A stretch of 27,144 nucleotides of DNA from an uncultured Thermoanaerobacterales bacterium (GTDB taxonomy: Bacteria; Bacillota; Clostridia; Christensenellales; UBA1242). The notes beneath the pieces are model-generated. The model had not been told where the DNA came from and did no database searches. It worked only from the letters and a program-made list of their open reading frames with translations. The stretch is taken from NCBI GenBank assembly GCA_949840475.1, contig CATKXA010000004.1, forward strand, positions 1 to 27,144, given 5' to 3'. Positions 8,002 to 15,314 of the stretch are shown here, in pieces. The position numbers and the translations under genes are program-made. Position 1 is the stretch's first letter, and each line of letters starts with the position of its first letter.

Positions 8002-9225
8002 TTAAACTAGTTCTACTTTAAGATGAACCTTTTTACCTTTTTTAACAATAATAGGTTCACTAGAAATAACTATCATATTAGCATCAGTTATCTTTTTGTC
8101 GTCAATAGATAAACCGCCTTGAGCAATCAATCTTCTTGCCTCGCCGTTAGAAGCAGTGATACCAATCTTTGTCATTAGGTCAAGCACACCAATACCGCTA
8201 GCTAAAACATTTCTATCAATTTTAACGCTATTCATGTTTTGGCTTGAGCCTTTGCCACTAAAGATTTCTTCAGCAGTAGCTTGTGCTATTTTTGCTTGTT
8301 CCTCGCCATGAATAAGCTTAGTAACAGCATATGCCATTAACTTTTTAGCTTTTCGTATATCTGTTTTGCACTCATTTTCAATCTCTTTAACAGATAAATC
8401 ACTAAACCACTTCAAAACAACAGCTACGTCTTGGTCGTCAACATTCATCCAATATTGATAAAAGTCATAAACGCTTGTTTTACTGTTGTCAACCCAAAGT
8501 GCTCCACCAGAGGTCTTGCCCATTTTTTCGCCTTTAGAGTTAAGAAGGAGCGGCGTTGTCATAACATCTAATGAAATATTTTTCTTACGACGAATTAGCT
8601 GCGTTCCAGCAACCATGTTACCCCATTGGTCACTGCCACCAATTTGAAGCACGCAACCATACTTTTCGTTTAAGTATTCAAAGTCGTAGGCTTGAATTGG
8701 CATGTAGCCGAGCTCCAAAAAAGTTAAACCGCCGTTTTCAAGACGTTTTTTATATGCTTCAGCAGAAAGCATTACGTTTATATTAAAATAAGTTCCAACA
8801 TCACGTAAAAAGTCTACATATGTGTAGTTTTTCATCCAGTCATTGTTGCTAACAATAACTGCTGGTGCCTCGCCGTCAGTTTTAATAAACTTTTTGGCAA
8901 AAGTTTTGATTTGCTCTAAGTTTTGAGCTACTTTTTCGCTACTAATCATTTCACGCATATCGCTTCTACCAGAAGGGTCGCCAATTTGTGCTGTTGCCCC
9001 ACCGATAACTAAAATGCCCTTATGTCCTGCCTCTTGCAAAAATCTAAAAGTTCTAAGCGAGCAAAGATGACCAATGTGGAGAGAGTCCGCTGTTGGGTCA
9101 ATTCCTAAATAAAAGGTTATTGGCTTTCCATTTAATAATGATTTAAGTTTGTTTTGGTCAGTAGTTTGATAAATAAGACCACGCTCCAACAAAAAGTCGT
9201 AAAGCTCTAAACCTTGTAGTTTCAT
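8002..9225 (-). CDS. tyrS: Tyrosyl-tRNA synthetase
   Basis: TyrRS attaches tyrosine to tRNA-Tyr. The product has 407 residues. The class I HIGH motif is GIDPTADSLHIGHL near residues 42-55. The tyrosine-binding region includes GYMPIQAYDFEYL and QIGGSDQWGN. The KMSKS loop is KMGKTSGGALW. A C-terminal S4-like RNA-binding domain follows, with EARRLIAQGGLSIDD. All are typical of bacterial TyrRS. The ATG has AGGAGA upstream. Unlike ileS, the leader is only about 20-30 bases, so no T-box control is present here. It has its own likely promoter at 9254-9282 and its own terminator. Confidence 0.97.
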   Translation of the reverse strand: MKLQGLELYDFLLERGLIYQTTDQNKLKSLLNGKPITFYLGIDPTADSLHIGHLCSLRTFRFLQEAGHKGILVIGGATAQIGDPSGRSDMREMISSEKVAQNLEQIKTFAKKFIKTDGEAPAVIVSNNDWMKNYTYVDFLRDVGTYFNINVMLSAEAYKKRLENGGLTFLELGYMPIQAYDFEYLNEKYGCVLQIGGSDQWGNMVAGTQLIRRKKNISLDVMTTPLLLNSKGEKMGKTSGGALWVDNSKTSVYDFYQYWMNVDDQDVAVVLKWFSDLSVKEIENECKTDIRKAKKLMAYAVTKLIHGEEQAKIAQATAEEIFSGKGSSQNMNSVKIDRNVLASGIGVLDLMTKIGITASNGEARRLIAQGGLSIDDKKITDANMIVISSEPIIVKKGKKVHLKVELV

Positions 9226-9253
9226 AACATTCTCCTAATTTTTAATATTTAAT

Positions 9254-9282
9254 AGTTTAACACACCTAAAAGCTATTGTAAA
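9254..9282 (-). promoter_or_regulatory. Probable promoter of tyrS
   Basis: Minus strand TTTACA (9277-9282) and TAAACT (9254-9259) with a 17-bp spacer, in the short gap after the MFS gene. Confidence 0.5.
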
Positions 9283-9292
9283 TAAATACACA

Positions 9293-10633
9293 CTACTTTT
9301 GCTCCAATTCTTTTGCTATCACTGCTTCGTCATTGTTATCATCACAGATGTTGACAGTGTCCTTGATACATCCTTGAGTAAATACCGGATAATCTTTTTC
9401 TACCTTTTCCATTCTCTCTGTAAATATAAACAACAATGGATAACAAATAGACAAAGCAATTATTGCAATTTTTAAGCCAAGCATATCAAGTGTGAGTGAC
9501 AAGACTAAAAGAATAACAAAAGTTATTACGCGAGCTAAATTAATTACAATCTCTGTTAAAACCTGATGTTCAGCAATATTGTCATACTGCCCTGTCTTTT
9601 TCAAAATTACTGTTCGTTGATAGTCTGAAGTGTATGCTGTTATGCAATGCACTAGTGAAATACAGCCATTAAAAATCAAATATGACCACTTTTCTATTAT
9701 AATGGCAACAATAACAGACGCTAATATGCTGATAATAGAAAAGATAATGTATAACACTTTTCTATGCCCTTCTTTTGTAAATCTTTTAAATAGCAACAAT
9801 GCCATAAAAGAAGTAAAAGAAAATAGTGCTGTAAATAGACCTAGATTCAAGTTGGTTTTAAAAGTATACACTGTGAGTAAAGACACTATTGTTGACCCAA
9901 TAGTGGTAAGTCCATATGAAAAAATAACTGGATAAAAGTTTTTAATTCTTTTAATATCATAAGATTTGTCTTTTACCAGTGTTTTTATATATTTAATAGG
10001 CTCAAACGATGAATTTTCTGGTCTTTTACTTTTGATAAATATTGTTAAAATAAGTTGTATCGCAACGAAAGCAAGTACATAAAAAGAAACTGTCACAAAG
10101 GTTGAATTATCTATTAGCAAGCCGAGTAAAATTGGGAATATCATATTACAAGATTTATTCAATACTTGGTATACGACAATAAATTTATCAGCATGTGCCC
10201 TTGGTACCATTTCAATCTTCATAACATTATAGCTGGCATAATAAATTCCAAGAGCTATACCATAAAGCGAGCCTGCTAAAAATGCCATTTTAGCAATATC
10301 TTTACCTAAAAAAATGATAAGTACAATAAATCCACCAACAAGGAAAACACCTAATCTATAATACCAAACTCTATTAGACCTATCAACAAGATAACTCATT
10401 AAAAAGCTTCCAAGCCCTAAAAACAAATAAAAAGCTATATAATACTGAGCAATTTGATTAACAGAAACACTAAGCGGGGCATCAGCATTTATGCTAATAA
10501 TAAATGACACCATGAATGTTGATGCAAAAATGCACGTTAGACCCTCAATAATATGAGCAAGTTGCAACGCCCAGGTGCTCATATTCATTCTTTGCTTAGC
10601 TGAGATATTGCTTGGAGAATAAGTGTAAGCCAT
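9293..10633 (-). CDS. Major facilitator superfamily transporter, substrate unknown
   Basis: A 446-residue integral membrane protein with about 12 predicted hydrophobic helices, in two groups of six. The central cytoplasmic loop (about residues 200-230) is basic and the C-terminal tail acidic. The loop after the second helix reads SYLVDRSNRVWYYRLG, similar to the conserved loop 2-3 region of MFS proteins, although the usual G-x-L-a-D-R-x-G-R pattern is only partly kept. I cannot tell the substrate. The ATG at 10631-10633 has AAAGGGAAA upstream. It is divergent from the SPFH gene, with its own promoter, and tyrS follows downstream with a separate promoter. Confidence 0.75.
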   Translation of the reverse strand: MAYTYSPSNISAKQRMNMSTWALQLAHIIEGLTCIFASTFMVSFIISINADAPLSVSVNQIAQYYIAFYLFLGLGSFLMSYLVDRSNRVWYYRLGVFLVGGFIVLIIFLGKDIAKMAFLAGSLYGIALGIYYASYNVMKIEMVPRAHADKFIVVYQVLNKSCNMIFPILLGLLIDNSTFVTVSFYVLAFVAIQLILTIFIKSKRPENSSFEPIKYIKTLVKDKSYDIKRIKNFYPVIFSYGLTTIGSTIVSLLTVYTFKTNLNLGLFTALFSFTSFMALLLFKRFTKEGHRKVLYIIFSIISILASVIVAIIIEKWSYLIFNGCISLVHCITAYTSDYQRTVILKKTGQYDNIAEHQVLTEIVINLARVITFVILLVLSLTLDMLGLKIAIIALSICYPLLFIFTERMEKVEKDYPVFTQGCIKDTVNICDDNNDEAVIAKELEQK

Positions 10634-10660
10634 GGTTTTTCCCTTTCGTGATTTTTTTAA

Positions 10661-10689
10661 ATTTTAACATAAGCAATTAAAAATAACAA
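10661..10689 (-). promoter_or_regulatory. Promoter of the MFS transporter gene
   Basis: Minus strand TTGTTA (10684-10689) and TAAAAT (10661-10666), 17-bp spacer, 27 bp upstream of the ATG. Confidence 0.55.
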
Positions 10690-10718
10690 TTAAATAAAAT
10701 ATTATTGCAAAAATTTAT

Positions 10719-10748
10719 TTGCTAACCTTATTAAAACATGTATATAAT
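10719..10748 (+). promoter_or_regulatory. Promoter of the SPFH/zinc-ribbon gene
   Basis: TTGCTA (10719-10724) and TATAAT (10743-10748), 18-bp spacer, 29 bp before the ATG, which has TAGGAG as ribosome-binding site. Confidence 0.65.
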
Positions 10749-10777
10749 ATCTTTAATATATCTTTTAGGAGAACATA

Positions 10778-11809
10778 ATGGGATTTTTTAAAAATAACCT
10801 TCTTAAAGCCATTGAGTGGCAAGACCCAACAAAAACTACAATTTTGTATAAGTATCCAATGGACGGTCGCCAAATTCAATTTGGCTCAAAATTAACTGTA
10901 CGTGAGTCACAAGTGGCAATCTTTATGAACAAAGGCAAAATTGCAGACGTCTTTACTCCAGGAATGTATACACTAAAAGCAAGTAATATTCCTATTTTAA
11001 CCCAGCTTCTTGCCCTTCCTTACGGTTTCAAATCTCCATTTTATGCCGATGTATTCTTTGTAAACACAAAACAATTCACCAACCAAAAATGGGGCACAGC
11101 AAGCCCAATAACTATGCGTGACAATGAGTTTGGAACAATCAGACTTCGTGGGTTTGGTAGTTACGCTTTTAAAGTGTCTGACCCTGCTCTACTATTAAAA
11201 GAGCTCGCTGGCACAAACTCTACTTTCAGCACTGATGATATCAATGCCTTTTTAAGAAGCCACCTAGTTGCTTCTATTTCAGACACTATAGCAGAAGCAC
11301 ATATAAGTGCTTTAGATTTAAGTGCTAACTACACTGAGTTTAGTAAAACTGCACTTGAAAATGCAAAGCCTGTATTTAGCGAGTTTGGTCTTAGTTTAAC
11401 TAAACTCATAATTGAAAACATCTCCTTCCCTGAAGAAGTGGAAAAAGCAATAGATGCACGCTCTTCTATTGGCGTAATGGGCAATTCTATGGACGAGTTT
11501 GTTAAATACCAATCAGCTAAAGCTATTGGAAATATGGCAAACAACAAGGGGACTTCCCCTATTGGAGCTGAGCTTGGAGCTGGCCTTGCCATTGGCGAGC
11601 TTATGAGAGACAGTTTATCTAATAAACCAAAATCTAAGAGCAAAAAAGAATTAGTTTTCTGCGAAAATTGCGGTGCTGAAAACAAAAAGTCTGCTAAATT
11701 CTGCACTGAATGCGGTAACAAAATGGCAACCTCTAACAAATGCAAAAATTGCGGTGCTGAGGTTTCAAACGCTGCTAAGTTCTGCCCTGAGTGCGGTAAT
11801 AAATTATAA
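10778..11809 (+). CDS. SPFH-domain (YdjI/virion-core-like) protein with two zinc ribbons
   Basis: A 343-residue protein. Residues 1-250 match the SPFH/band-7-like family that includes Bacillus YdjI: IEWQDPTKTTILYKYPMDGR near the start, then LTVRESQVAIF and the long helical segment before residue 250. There is no membrane segment. Residues 250-290 are a low-complexity linker rich in G, S and K. Two tandem zinc ribbons end the protein: CENCGAENKKSAKFCTECG and CKNCGAEVSNAAKFCPECG, each CxxC...CxxC. Related proteins in Bacillus lie next to PspA-like genes and are linked to membrane stress; no such partner is seen here. It is a single-gene unit with its own promoter and a bidirectional terminator. 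The exact role is not known to me. Confidence 0.85.
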   Translation: MGFFKNNLLKAIEWQDPTKTTILYKYPMDGRQIQFGSKLTVRESQVAIFMNKGKIADVFTPGMYTLKASNIPILTQLLALPYGFKSPFYADVFFVNTKQFTNQKWGTASPITMRDNEFGTIRLRGFGSYAFKVSDPALLLKELAGTNSTFSTDDINAFLRSHLVASISDTIAEAHISALDLSANYTEFSKTALENAKPVFSEFGLSLTKLIIENISFPEEVEKAIDARSSIGVMGNSMDEFVKYQSAKAIGNMANNKGTSPIGAELGAGLAIGELMRDSLSNKPKSKSKKELVFCENCGAENKKSAKFCTECGNKMATSNKCKNCGAEVSNAAKFCPECGNKL

Positions 11810-11811
11810 TA

Positions 11812-11837
11812 AAAAACAGCTGAAATCAGCTGTTTTT
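11812..11837. terminator. Bidirectional terminator between convergent genes
   Basis: AAAAACAGCTGA and TCAGCTGTTTTT arms with a two-base AA centre. It serves the SPFH gene (plus) and the RluA-type gene (minus), whose stop codons lie within a few bases. Confidence 0.88.
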
Positions 11838-11841
11838 ATTT

Positions 11842-12525
11842 TTATAAACTTAAATATTTTTCTAGATTAAATTTATTCCACATGTTGAGATTCTCTGGTG
11901 GATAAACTCTAAATACTAACTTATCTTTAGAAATCGGATGATAGATTTTAAGCTCTACTGCAAACAAGTTAAGGCTTGCCTTTTCCATATTTTCAGCATA
12001 CTTTTGGTCGCCATATATTGGAAGAGCGACATTTGCAAGCTGTACTCTAATCTGATGTCCCCTACCAGTAAATAACTTCACTTTTAAAAGATGCAAATTA
12101 TCAACACTGTCTAAAACAGTATAATCAAGTTCTGCCCTTTTTGCACCCTCTGTAAGCATAGGAACAACTTTAACTTTATTGTTCACTTCGTCTTTTAGTA
12201 AATAGTTTACGAGCTTAGCACTTTTTTGCTTAACATTACCCTTTACTACTGCAAAATATGTTTTTTCTGCTTCGCCATTTCTAAATTGATCACTAAGTCT
12301 TGCAGCCGCCTTACTAGTTTTTGCAAACACAACAATGCCACCAGTAGGTCTGTCTAACCTATGAACAAGCCCAACATAAACATTGCCGGGTTTATTGTAC
12401 TTTTCCTTTATATACTCTTTTGCCATTGTCAAAAGGTCTTTGTCTTTAGATGAATCCTCTTGCGTTGGCACATTCTGAGGCTTTACCACAACTAGTAAAT
12501 GATTATCTTCATATAATATTTCCAT
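11842..12525 (-). CDS. RluA-family RNA pseudouridine synthase
   Basis: It converts uridine to pseudouridine in rRNA or tRNA. The product has 227 residues. The catalytic motif GLVHRLDRPTGGIVVFAKT carries the active-site aspartate at residue 58. ILYEDNHLLVVVKP at the start and GRGHQIRVQLANVALPIYGD towards the end are family hallmarks. No S4 domain precedes it, so it resembles the short RluA/RluC-like forms. The target site cannot be read from sequence. I chose the ATG at 12523-12525 because AGGAGAG lies just upstream; a longer frame from 12561 would overlap the upstream gene by 37 bases. The stop of the methyltransferase and this start share a base (TAATG), so translation is likely coupled. Confidence 0.92.
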   Translation of the reverse strand: MEILYEDNHLLVVVKPQNVPTQEDSSKDKDLLTMAKEYIKEKYNKPGNVYVGLVHRLDRPTGGIVVFAKTSKAAARLSDQFRNGEAEKTYFAVVKGNVKQKSAKLVNYLLKDEVNNKVKVVPMLTEGAKRAELDYTVLDSVDNLHLLKVKLFTGRGHQIRVQLANVALPIYGDQKYAENMEKASLNLFAVELKIYHPISKDKLVFRVYPPENLNMWNKFNLEKYLSL

Positions 12526-13391
12526 TAATTCTCTCCTATGAACATTGCACTGGTTCCGCAAGGCAATACAACCCCCTTTTCATCTGTAGGCAAGCATAGC
12601 TCATACGCTTCACACTTACCTCTTTTATTAGCTAAGCAAATATTCAAAATATTTTCAAGCACAGTCGCTCCAAGCCCAGTAGTATAGCTATTAATTAGTA
12701 CAAATAGAGGCTTATCTACCAAAACTTTAGAAGCAAGTGCCACAAACTCAAACAAGTTGTCTTCAAGTTTCCACACTTCGCCATTTGTTCCCCTGCCATA
12801 GCTTGGCGGGTCCATAATTATTGCATCGTAATAATGCCCTCTTTTTATTTCACGTTCAATAAACTTTCTGCAGTCGTCTACAATATATCTAATTGGTGCG
12901 TCTTTAAGCCCACTAAGCTGTGCATTTTGCTTTGCTCTTTCAACCATGTTTTTTGCCGCATCAACGTGGCAAACCTTAGCTCCAGCCTTAGCACAAGCAA
13001 CTGTTGCACCGCCAGTGTACGCAAATAAATTCAAAACATTAATTTCACGCTTAGCACTCTTAATCAATTCAGCCATTTTGTCCCAGTTATATGCTTGCTC
13101 TGGGAACAAGCCTGTATGCTTAAACCCCATAGGCTTAATAGAAAAGGTTAAGTCTTTATACGACACCGTCCATTCGCTTGGTAGCTTTTTATAATTAATC
13201 CAACTGCCACCACCAGTGCTAAACCTGTTATATTTAGCATGAAGCCTTTTATCATTTTCTAGCTCGCGACTGCTTTGCCAAATTACTTGCGGATCAGGAC
13301 GAAGCAAAAAATAATTGCCCCAACGTTCAAGTTTTTGTCCGTTTCCGGTGGCAATTATTTGATAGTCCTTCCAGTCATTTGCTAATTTCAT
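12525..13391 (-). CDS. Class I SAM-dependent methyltransferase, RlmI/RlmK-like
   Basis: Probably an rRNA cytosine or guanine methyltransferase. The product has 288 residues. Its N-terminal part is a beta-rich segment (QIIATGNGQKLERWGNYFLLRPDPQ in outline), then HTGLFPEQAYNWD. The SAM-binding loop is VLNLFAYTGGATVACAKAG near residues 119-137, and the catalytic-type motif is IMDPPSYGRG near residue 193. This fits the COG1092-like family (RlmI, RlmK C-terminal domain). The PUA domain of full-length RlmI is not present. It lies 10 bp after the CBS gene and overlaps the pseudouridine synthase by one base, so two RNA-modification genes are translated together. The exact target is unknown. Confidence 0.88.
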   Translation of the reverse strand: MKLANDWKDYQIIATGNGQKLERWGNYFLLRPDPQVIWQSSRELENDKRLHAKYNRFSTGGGSWINYKKLPSEWTVSYKDLTFSIKPMGFKHTGLFPEQAYNWDKMAELIKSAKREINVLNLFAYTGGATVACAKAGAKVCHVDAAKNMVERAKQNAQLSGLKDAPIRYIVDDCRKFIEREIKRGHYYDAIIMDPPSYGRGTNGEVWKLEDNLFEFVALASKVLVDKPLFVLINSYTTGLGATVLENILNICLANKRGKCEAYELCLPTDEKGVVLPCGTSAMFIGEN

Positions 13392-13401
13392 AAATTTATC
13401 C

Positions 13402-14115
13402 TTAATAGTTATCTAAAATTGTTTGCATATCAATAGTGTCACTAGTTACAACAACACCAAGTGGTAATTCATTATAATTACCATTTTTAGTAATAATTAC
13501 AACAGCTAGTTTGCGATTTGTTTGGAACAAATATAAAACATTATCAATGGTAACCGACGAAGCAACAACCTCATATGTCTGTACACTGCTAGAAATATCT
13601 ATCGCCTCGTCAACCCCCATTTGCATTAACTCATTTAGGTCAACCTGACCACTGATTGCTGCTCCAATAGCTTCAACCACCATTTTACGATTTATAACGC
13701 CAATGAGCGTGCCTTTTTTATAAACTGGGACAACAGAGTAGCCCGTTTCAAACATTTTAATAAGCACGTCGCCAAGAGGCTCGCTATTAACAACACTATA
13801 TACAGCTCTATTAGCAACAGTGTCCATAACTTTTGGTGGCGTACAAATAAGTCTTGCAATGGACTCAAGTCTTTCAACAACATTAGTATTAGGCTCAGCA
13901 ATAACCTCTTCTCCACTCCTGTGAACAATGGCATTCCTAAGTCTTCCATACTCAATTAAGTCATCTTCATACTTTTTAATAACAGAATTGATTGATGCAA
14001 CTCTTCTTATACAATCAGTATAAGTGATTTGAGGCTTGATATTATAAATTTCATGCAAACCTTTATCTAAACGATTATACGCATTAATAAATCTTTTTCC
14101 GTTTGTTTCAGCCAT
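13402..14115 (-). CDS. HEPN-like / tandem CBS domain protein
   Basis: A 237-residue protein. The first 70 residues are helical and end in YGRLRNAIVHRSG; R60-N-A-I-V-H65 matches the Rx4-6H signature of HEPN ribonuclease domains. Residues about 90-150 form one CBS domain (VMDTVANRAVYSV, then GYSVVPVYKKGTLIGVINRK) and 155-237 a second, more divergent one (SSVTIDNVLYLFQTNRKLAVVIIT, then GVVVTSDTIDMQ). CBS pairs bind adenine nucleotides and act as sensors. I infer a nucleotide-controlled RNA-binding or RNA-cleaving protein; the HEPN part is short, so it may be structural only. It is the first gene of a unit with two RNA-modification genes. The ATG has AGGAG upstream. Confidence 0.75.
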   Translation of the reverse strand: MAETNGKRFINAYNRLDKGLHEIYNIKPQITYTDCIRRVASINSVIKKYEDDLIEYGRLRNAIVHRSGEEVIAEPNTNVVERLESIARLICTPPKVMDTVANRAVYSVVNSEPLGDVLIKMFETGYSVVPVYKKGTLIGVINRKMVVEAIGAAISGQVDLNELMQMGVDEAIDISSSVQTYEVVASSVTIDNVLYLFQTNRKLAVVIITKNGNYNELPLGVVVTSDTIDMQTILDNY

Positions 14116-14135
14116 ATAGATTGCTCCTTACTAAC

Positions 14136-14165
14136 AATATATCATAAATAGCAAACTTTCGTCAA
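14136..14165 (-). promoter_or_regulatory. Promoter of the CBS-methyltransferase-RluA operon
   Basis: Minus strand TTGACG (14160-14165) and TATATT (14136-14141) with an 18-bp spacer, 20 bp before the ATG. Confidence 0.65.
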
Positions 14166-14175
14166 TTTGAAAAAA

Positions 14176-14204
14176 GCAAAAAAGCCTAAATAAAAATTTA
14201 GGCT
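14176..14204 (-). terminator. Terminator of the XRE regulator gene
   Basis: AGCCTAAAT and ATTTAGGCT arms, then TTTTTTGCTTTTTT on the minus strand. It lies 17 bp after the stop codon. Confidence 0.85.
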
Positions 14205-14221
14205 AAACAGCTAAAGTTATC

Positions 14222-14464
14222 TTAATCAATTTCTAAATCTAAATTCTCAAACAAAGGGTCATCAAGAAACTTTGCAACCGACATATTAAAAGCCCTTGCA
14301 AATCTGATAACTGTAGACAACTTAATATCTTTATAATCTTCGTTAAAGATATGGGTCATTGCTGAATGTGACATGCCTGAAATCTTTTCAAGCCTATATT
14401 TACTCATCTTATTTACAAAAAGTAAACTAGATAGCCTTAGAGCTAGTGCCTTGTTAACTGTCAT
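14222..14464 (-). CDS. Small XRE/HTH DNA-binding regulator
   Basis: An 80-residue protein made mostly of one helix-turn-helix of the XRE (Cro/C1) family: LSSLLFVNKMSKYRLEKISG, then MSHSAMTHIFNEDYKDIKLSTVIRFARAFNMSVAKFL in outline. The scanned helix is SHSAMTHIF. An acidic tail (LFENLDLEID) ends it. There is no sensor domain. The ATG has AAAGGGGAG upstream. It is a single-gene unit ending at its own terminator and divergent from the SRP RNA gene; an 8-bp inverted repeat at 14550-14570 lies between them and could be its operator. The target genes are not known. Confidence 0.85.
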   Translation of the reverse strand: MTVNKALALRLSSLLFVNKMSKYRLEKISGMSHSAMTHIFNEDYKDIKLSTVIRFARAFNMSVAKFLDDPLFENLDLEID

Positions 14465-14549
14465 AATATATCTCCCCTTTTTGCTTTATAACTATGTTAC
14501 CAAATAAAATTTTTTTCATAATCGCCCTAAAAGATACCTAGAGACACTT

Positions 14550-14570
14550 TTTTGTCAAAAACTGACAAAA
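14550..14570. promoter_or_regulatory. Inverted repeat, candidate operator
   Basis: TTTTGTCA and TGACAAAA arms (8 bp, perfect) with the five-base spacer AAAAC. It lies between the divergent XRE gene and the SRP RNA promoter, 40 bp upstream of the latter's -35. It has no U-run context and is short of a terminator. Its role as an operator is inference. Confidence 0.4.
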
Positions 14571-14610
14571 TGTGACCAGCTTTCCTCAAAAGCTAATATG
14601 TAAATTTACC

Positions 14611-14639
14611 TTGCAAAAGCGGAAATTGTAGTGTATAAT
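14611..14639 (+). promoter_or_regulatory. Promoter of the SRP RNA gene
   Basis: TTGCAA (14611-14616) and a perfect TATAAT (14634-14639) with a 17-bp spacer. The predicted start, seven bases on, falls on the first base of the RNA's terminal helix. Confidence 0.9.
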
Positions 14640-14645
14640 AAACTT

Positions 14646-14911
14646 GCTGTGCTAGGTGGGGAGCTAGCGGTGCCCTTAACCTGAGATCCGCTATAGCAGG
14701 GCTGAAAGCATTTCTCGGCAATAGGTATGGAAGGTTCGGGAATGGTAAGTGATGTAGATATCAAGGTCTTTTGAAGAGATTAGGTGTGAACCGTGTCAGA
14801 GTTTAGCGACAGCAGCACTAAGCATTTATAATTTCTGTTAAAAGGTAGCTTTGAAGGAGTTAACTGCCCTTTTATCACTTCGGTATTTATTGACAAAAAA
14901 TGATGCACAGC
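14646..14911 (+). ncRNA. ffs: Signal recognition particle RNA, large Gram-positive form
   Basis: This RNA binds Ffh to target membrane and secreted proteins. Seen: GCTGTGC at 14646-14652 pairs perfectly with GCACAGC at 14905-14911, closing the molecule. The 5' half (TAGGTGGGGAGCTAGCGGTG, then CCGCTATAGCAGGGC) closely follows the Alu-like domain of Bacillus scRNA. The Ffh-binding hairpin lies at about 14788-14822: GAACCGTGTCAG and AGCAGCACTAAG match the Bacillus flanks in register. The tip differs: the usual TCC-GGAA-GGA is GTT-TAGC-GAC, so the loop is UAGC, and the G before it is A. Length is about 266 bases, as expected for Bacilli and Clostridia. A good promoter and terminator frame it. Confidence 0.93.
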
Positions 14912-14925
14912 TTTATTTATAAAAT

Positions 14926-14955
14926 AAAAGCCCATAGACTTCTATGGGCTTTTTT
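14926..14955 (+). terminator. Terminator of the SRP RNA gene
   Basis: AAGCCCATAGA and TCTATGGGCTT arms with a CT centre, followed by TTTT. It lies 15 bp after the end of the RNA. Confidence 0.9.
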
Positions 14956-14985
14956 ATAAGTTATTTTAAAGAATAATTGTAAATT

Positions 14986-15015
14986 AAAAAAATAAGGCTA
15001 TTGCCTTATTTTTTT
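14986..15015 (-). terminator. Terminator of acpP overlapping its stop codon
   Basis: Perfect 13-bp arms, AAAAAAATAAGGC and GCCTTATTTTTTT, around a four-base loop. The acpP stop codon (15006-15008) lies inside the stem. Confidence 0.85.
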
Positions 15016-15236
15016 GCTTTTTCAATATAGTTTACTAAATCTCCAACAGTAACTATAGACGGAATTGCTTCATCTGGAATAGAAATATTAAATTCTTCTT
15101 CTAAGCTCATTAAAATTTCTACTAAATCCAAAGAATCAGCACCAAGGTCTGAAGCCATATTTGTTGAAGATGAAATCTTAGATTTTTCAATTCTTAATTG
15201 TTTTGCAAGAATTTCAATTACTTTTTGTTCAGTCAT
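15006..15236 (-). CDS. acpP: Acyl carrier protein
   Basis: ACP carries growing fatty-acyl chains on a phosphopantetheine arm in cytoplasmic fatty acid synthesis. The product has 76 residues and is acidic. The attachment motif is LGADSLDLVE with the modified serine at residue 35, followed by LEEEFNISIPDEA. All match AcpP. The ATG has GGAGG upstream. It is a single-gene unit with its own promoter and terminator, away from other fab genes in this window. A dedicated ACP for a secondary pathway cannot be excluded, but the sequence looks like a standard AcpP. Confidence 0.96.
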   Translation of the reverse strand: MTEQKVIEILAKQLRIEKSKISSSTNMASDLGADSLDLVEILMSLEEEFNISIPDEAIPSIVTVGDLVNYIEKAKK

Positions 15237-15267
15237 AATATCCTCCGCTAACTAAATCATTAATATA

Positions 15268-15296
15268 ATTATATCTTTATCTTTTACTATTAGCAA
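15268..15296 (-). promoter_or_regulatory. Promoter of acpP
   Basis: Minus strand TTGCTA (15291-15296) and TATAAT (15268-15273) with a 17-bp spacer, between the HtrA stop codon and acpP. Confidence 0.75.
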
Positions 15297-15314
15297 GCAA
15301 TTACACAAAGTTTT

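Noticed and set aside
7574..8005. 143-codon open frame on the plus strand opposite galU
   Set aside because: A shadow of galU, and it runs through the tyrS terminator.
8002..9282. Tyr T-box before tyrS
   Set aside because: The leader between promoter and ATG is only about 25 bases, far too short for a T-box.
9293..10633. Naming the MFS substrate from sequence
   Set aside because: No motif or neighbour points to a substrate, so only the superfamily is claimed.
11329..11745. 138-codon open frame on the minus strand opposite the SPFH gene
   Set aside because: A shadow of the zinc-ribbon and helical region; no ribosome-binding site.
14646..14911. tmRNA or RNase P RNA as the identity of the structured RNA
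   Set aside because: There is no tRNA-like end or tag frame, and no RNase P core; the Alu-like 5' half and the Ffh-binding hairpin fit the SRP RNA.
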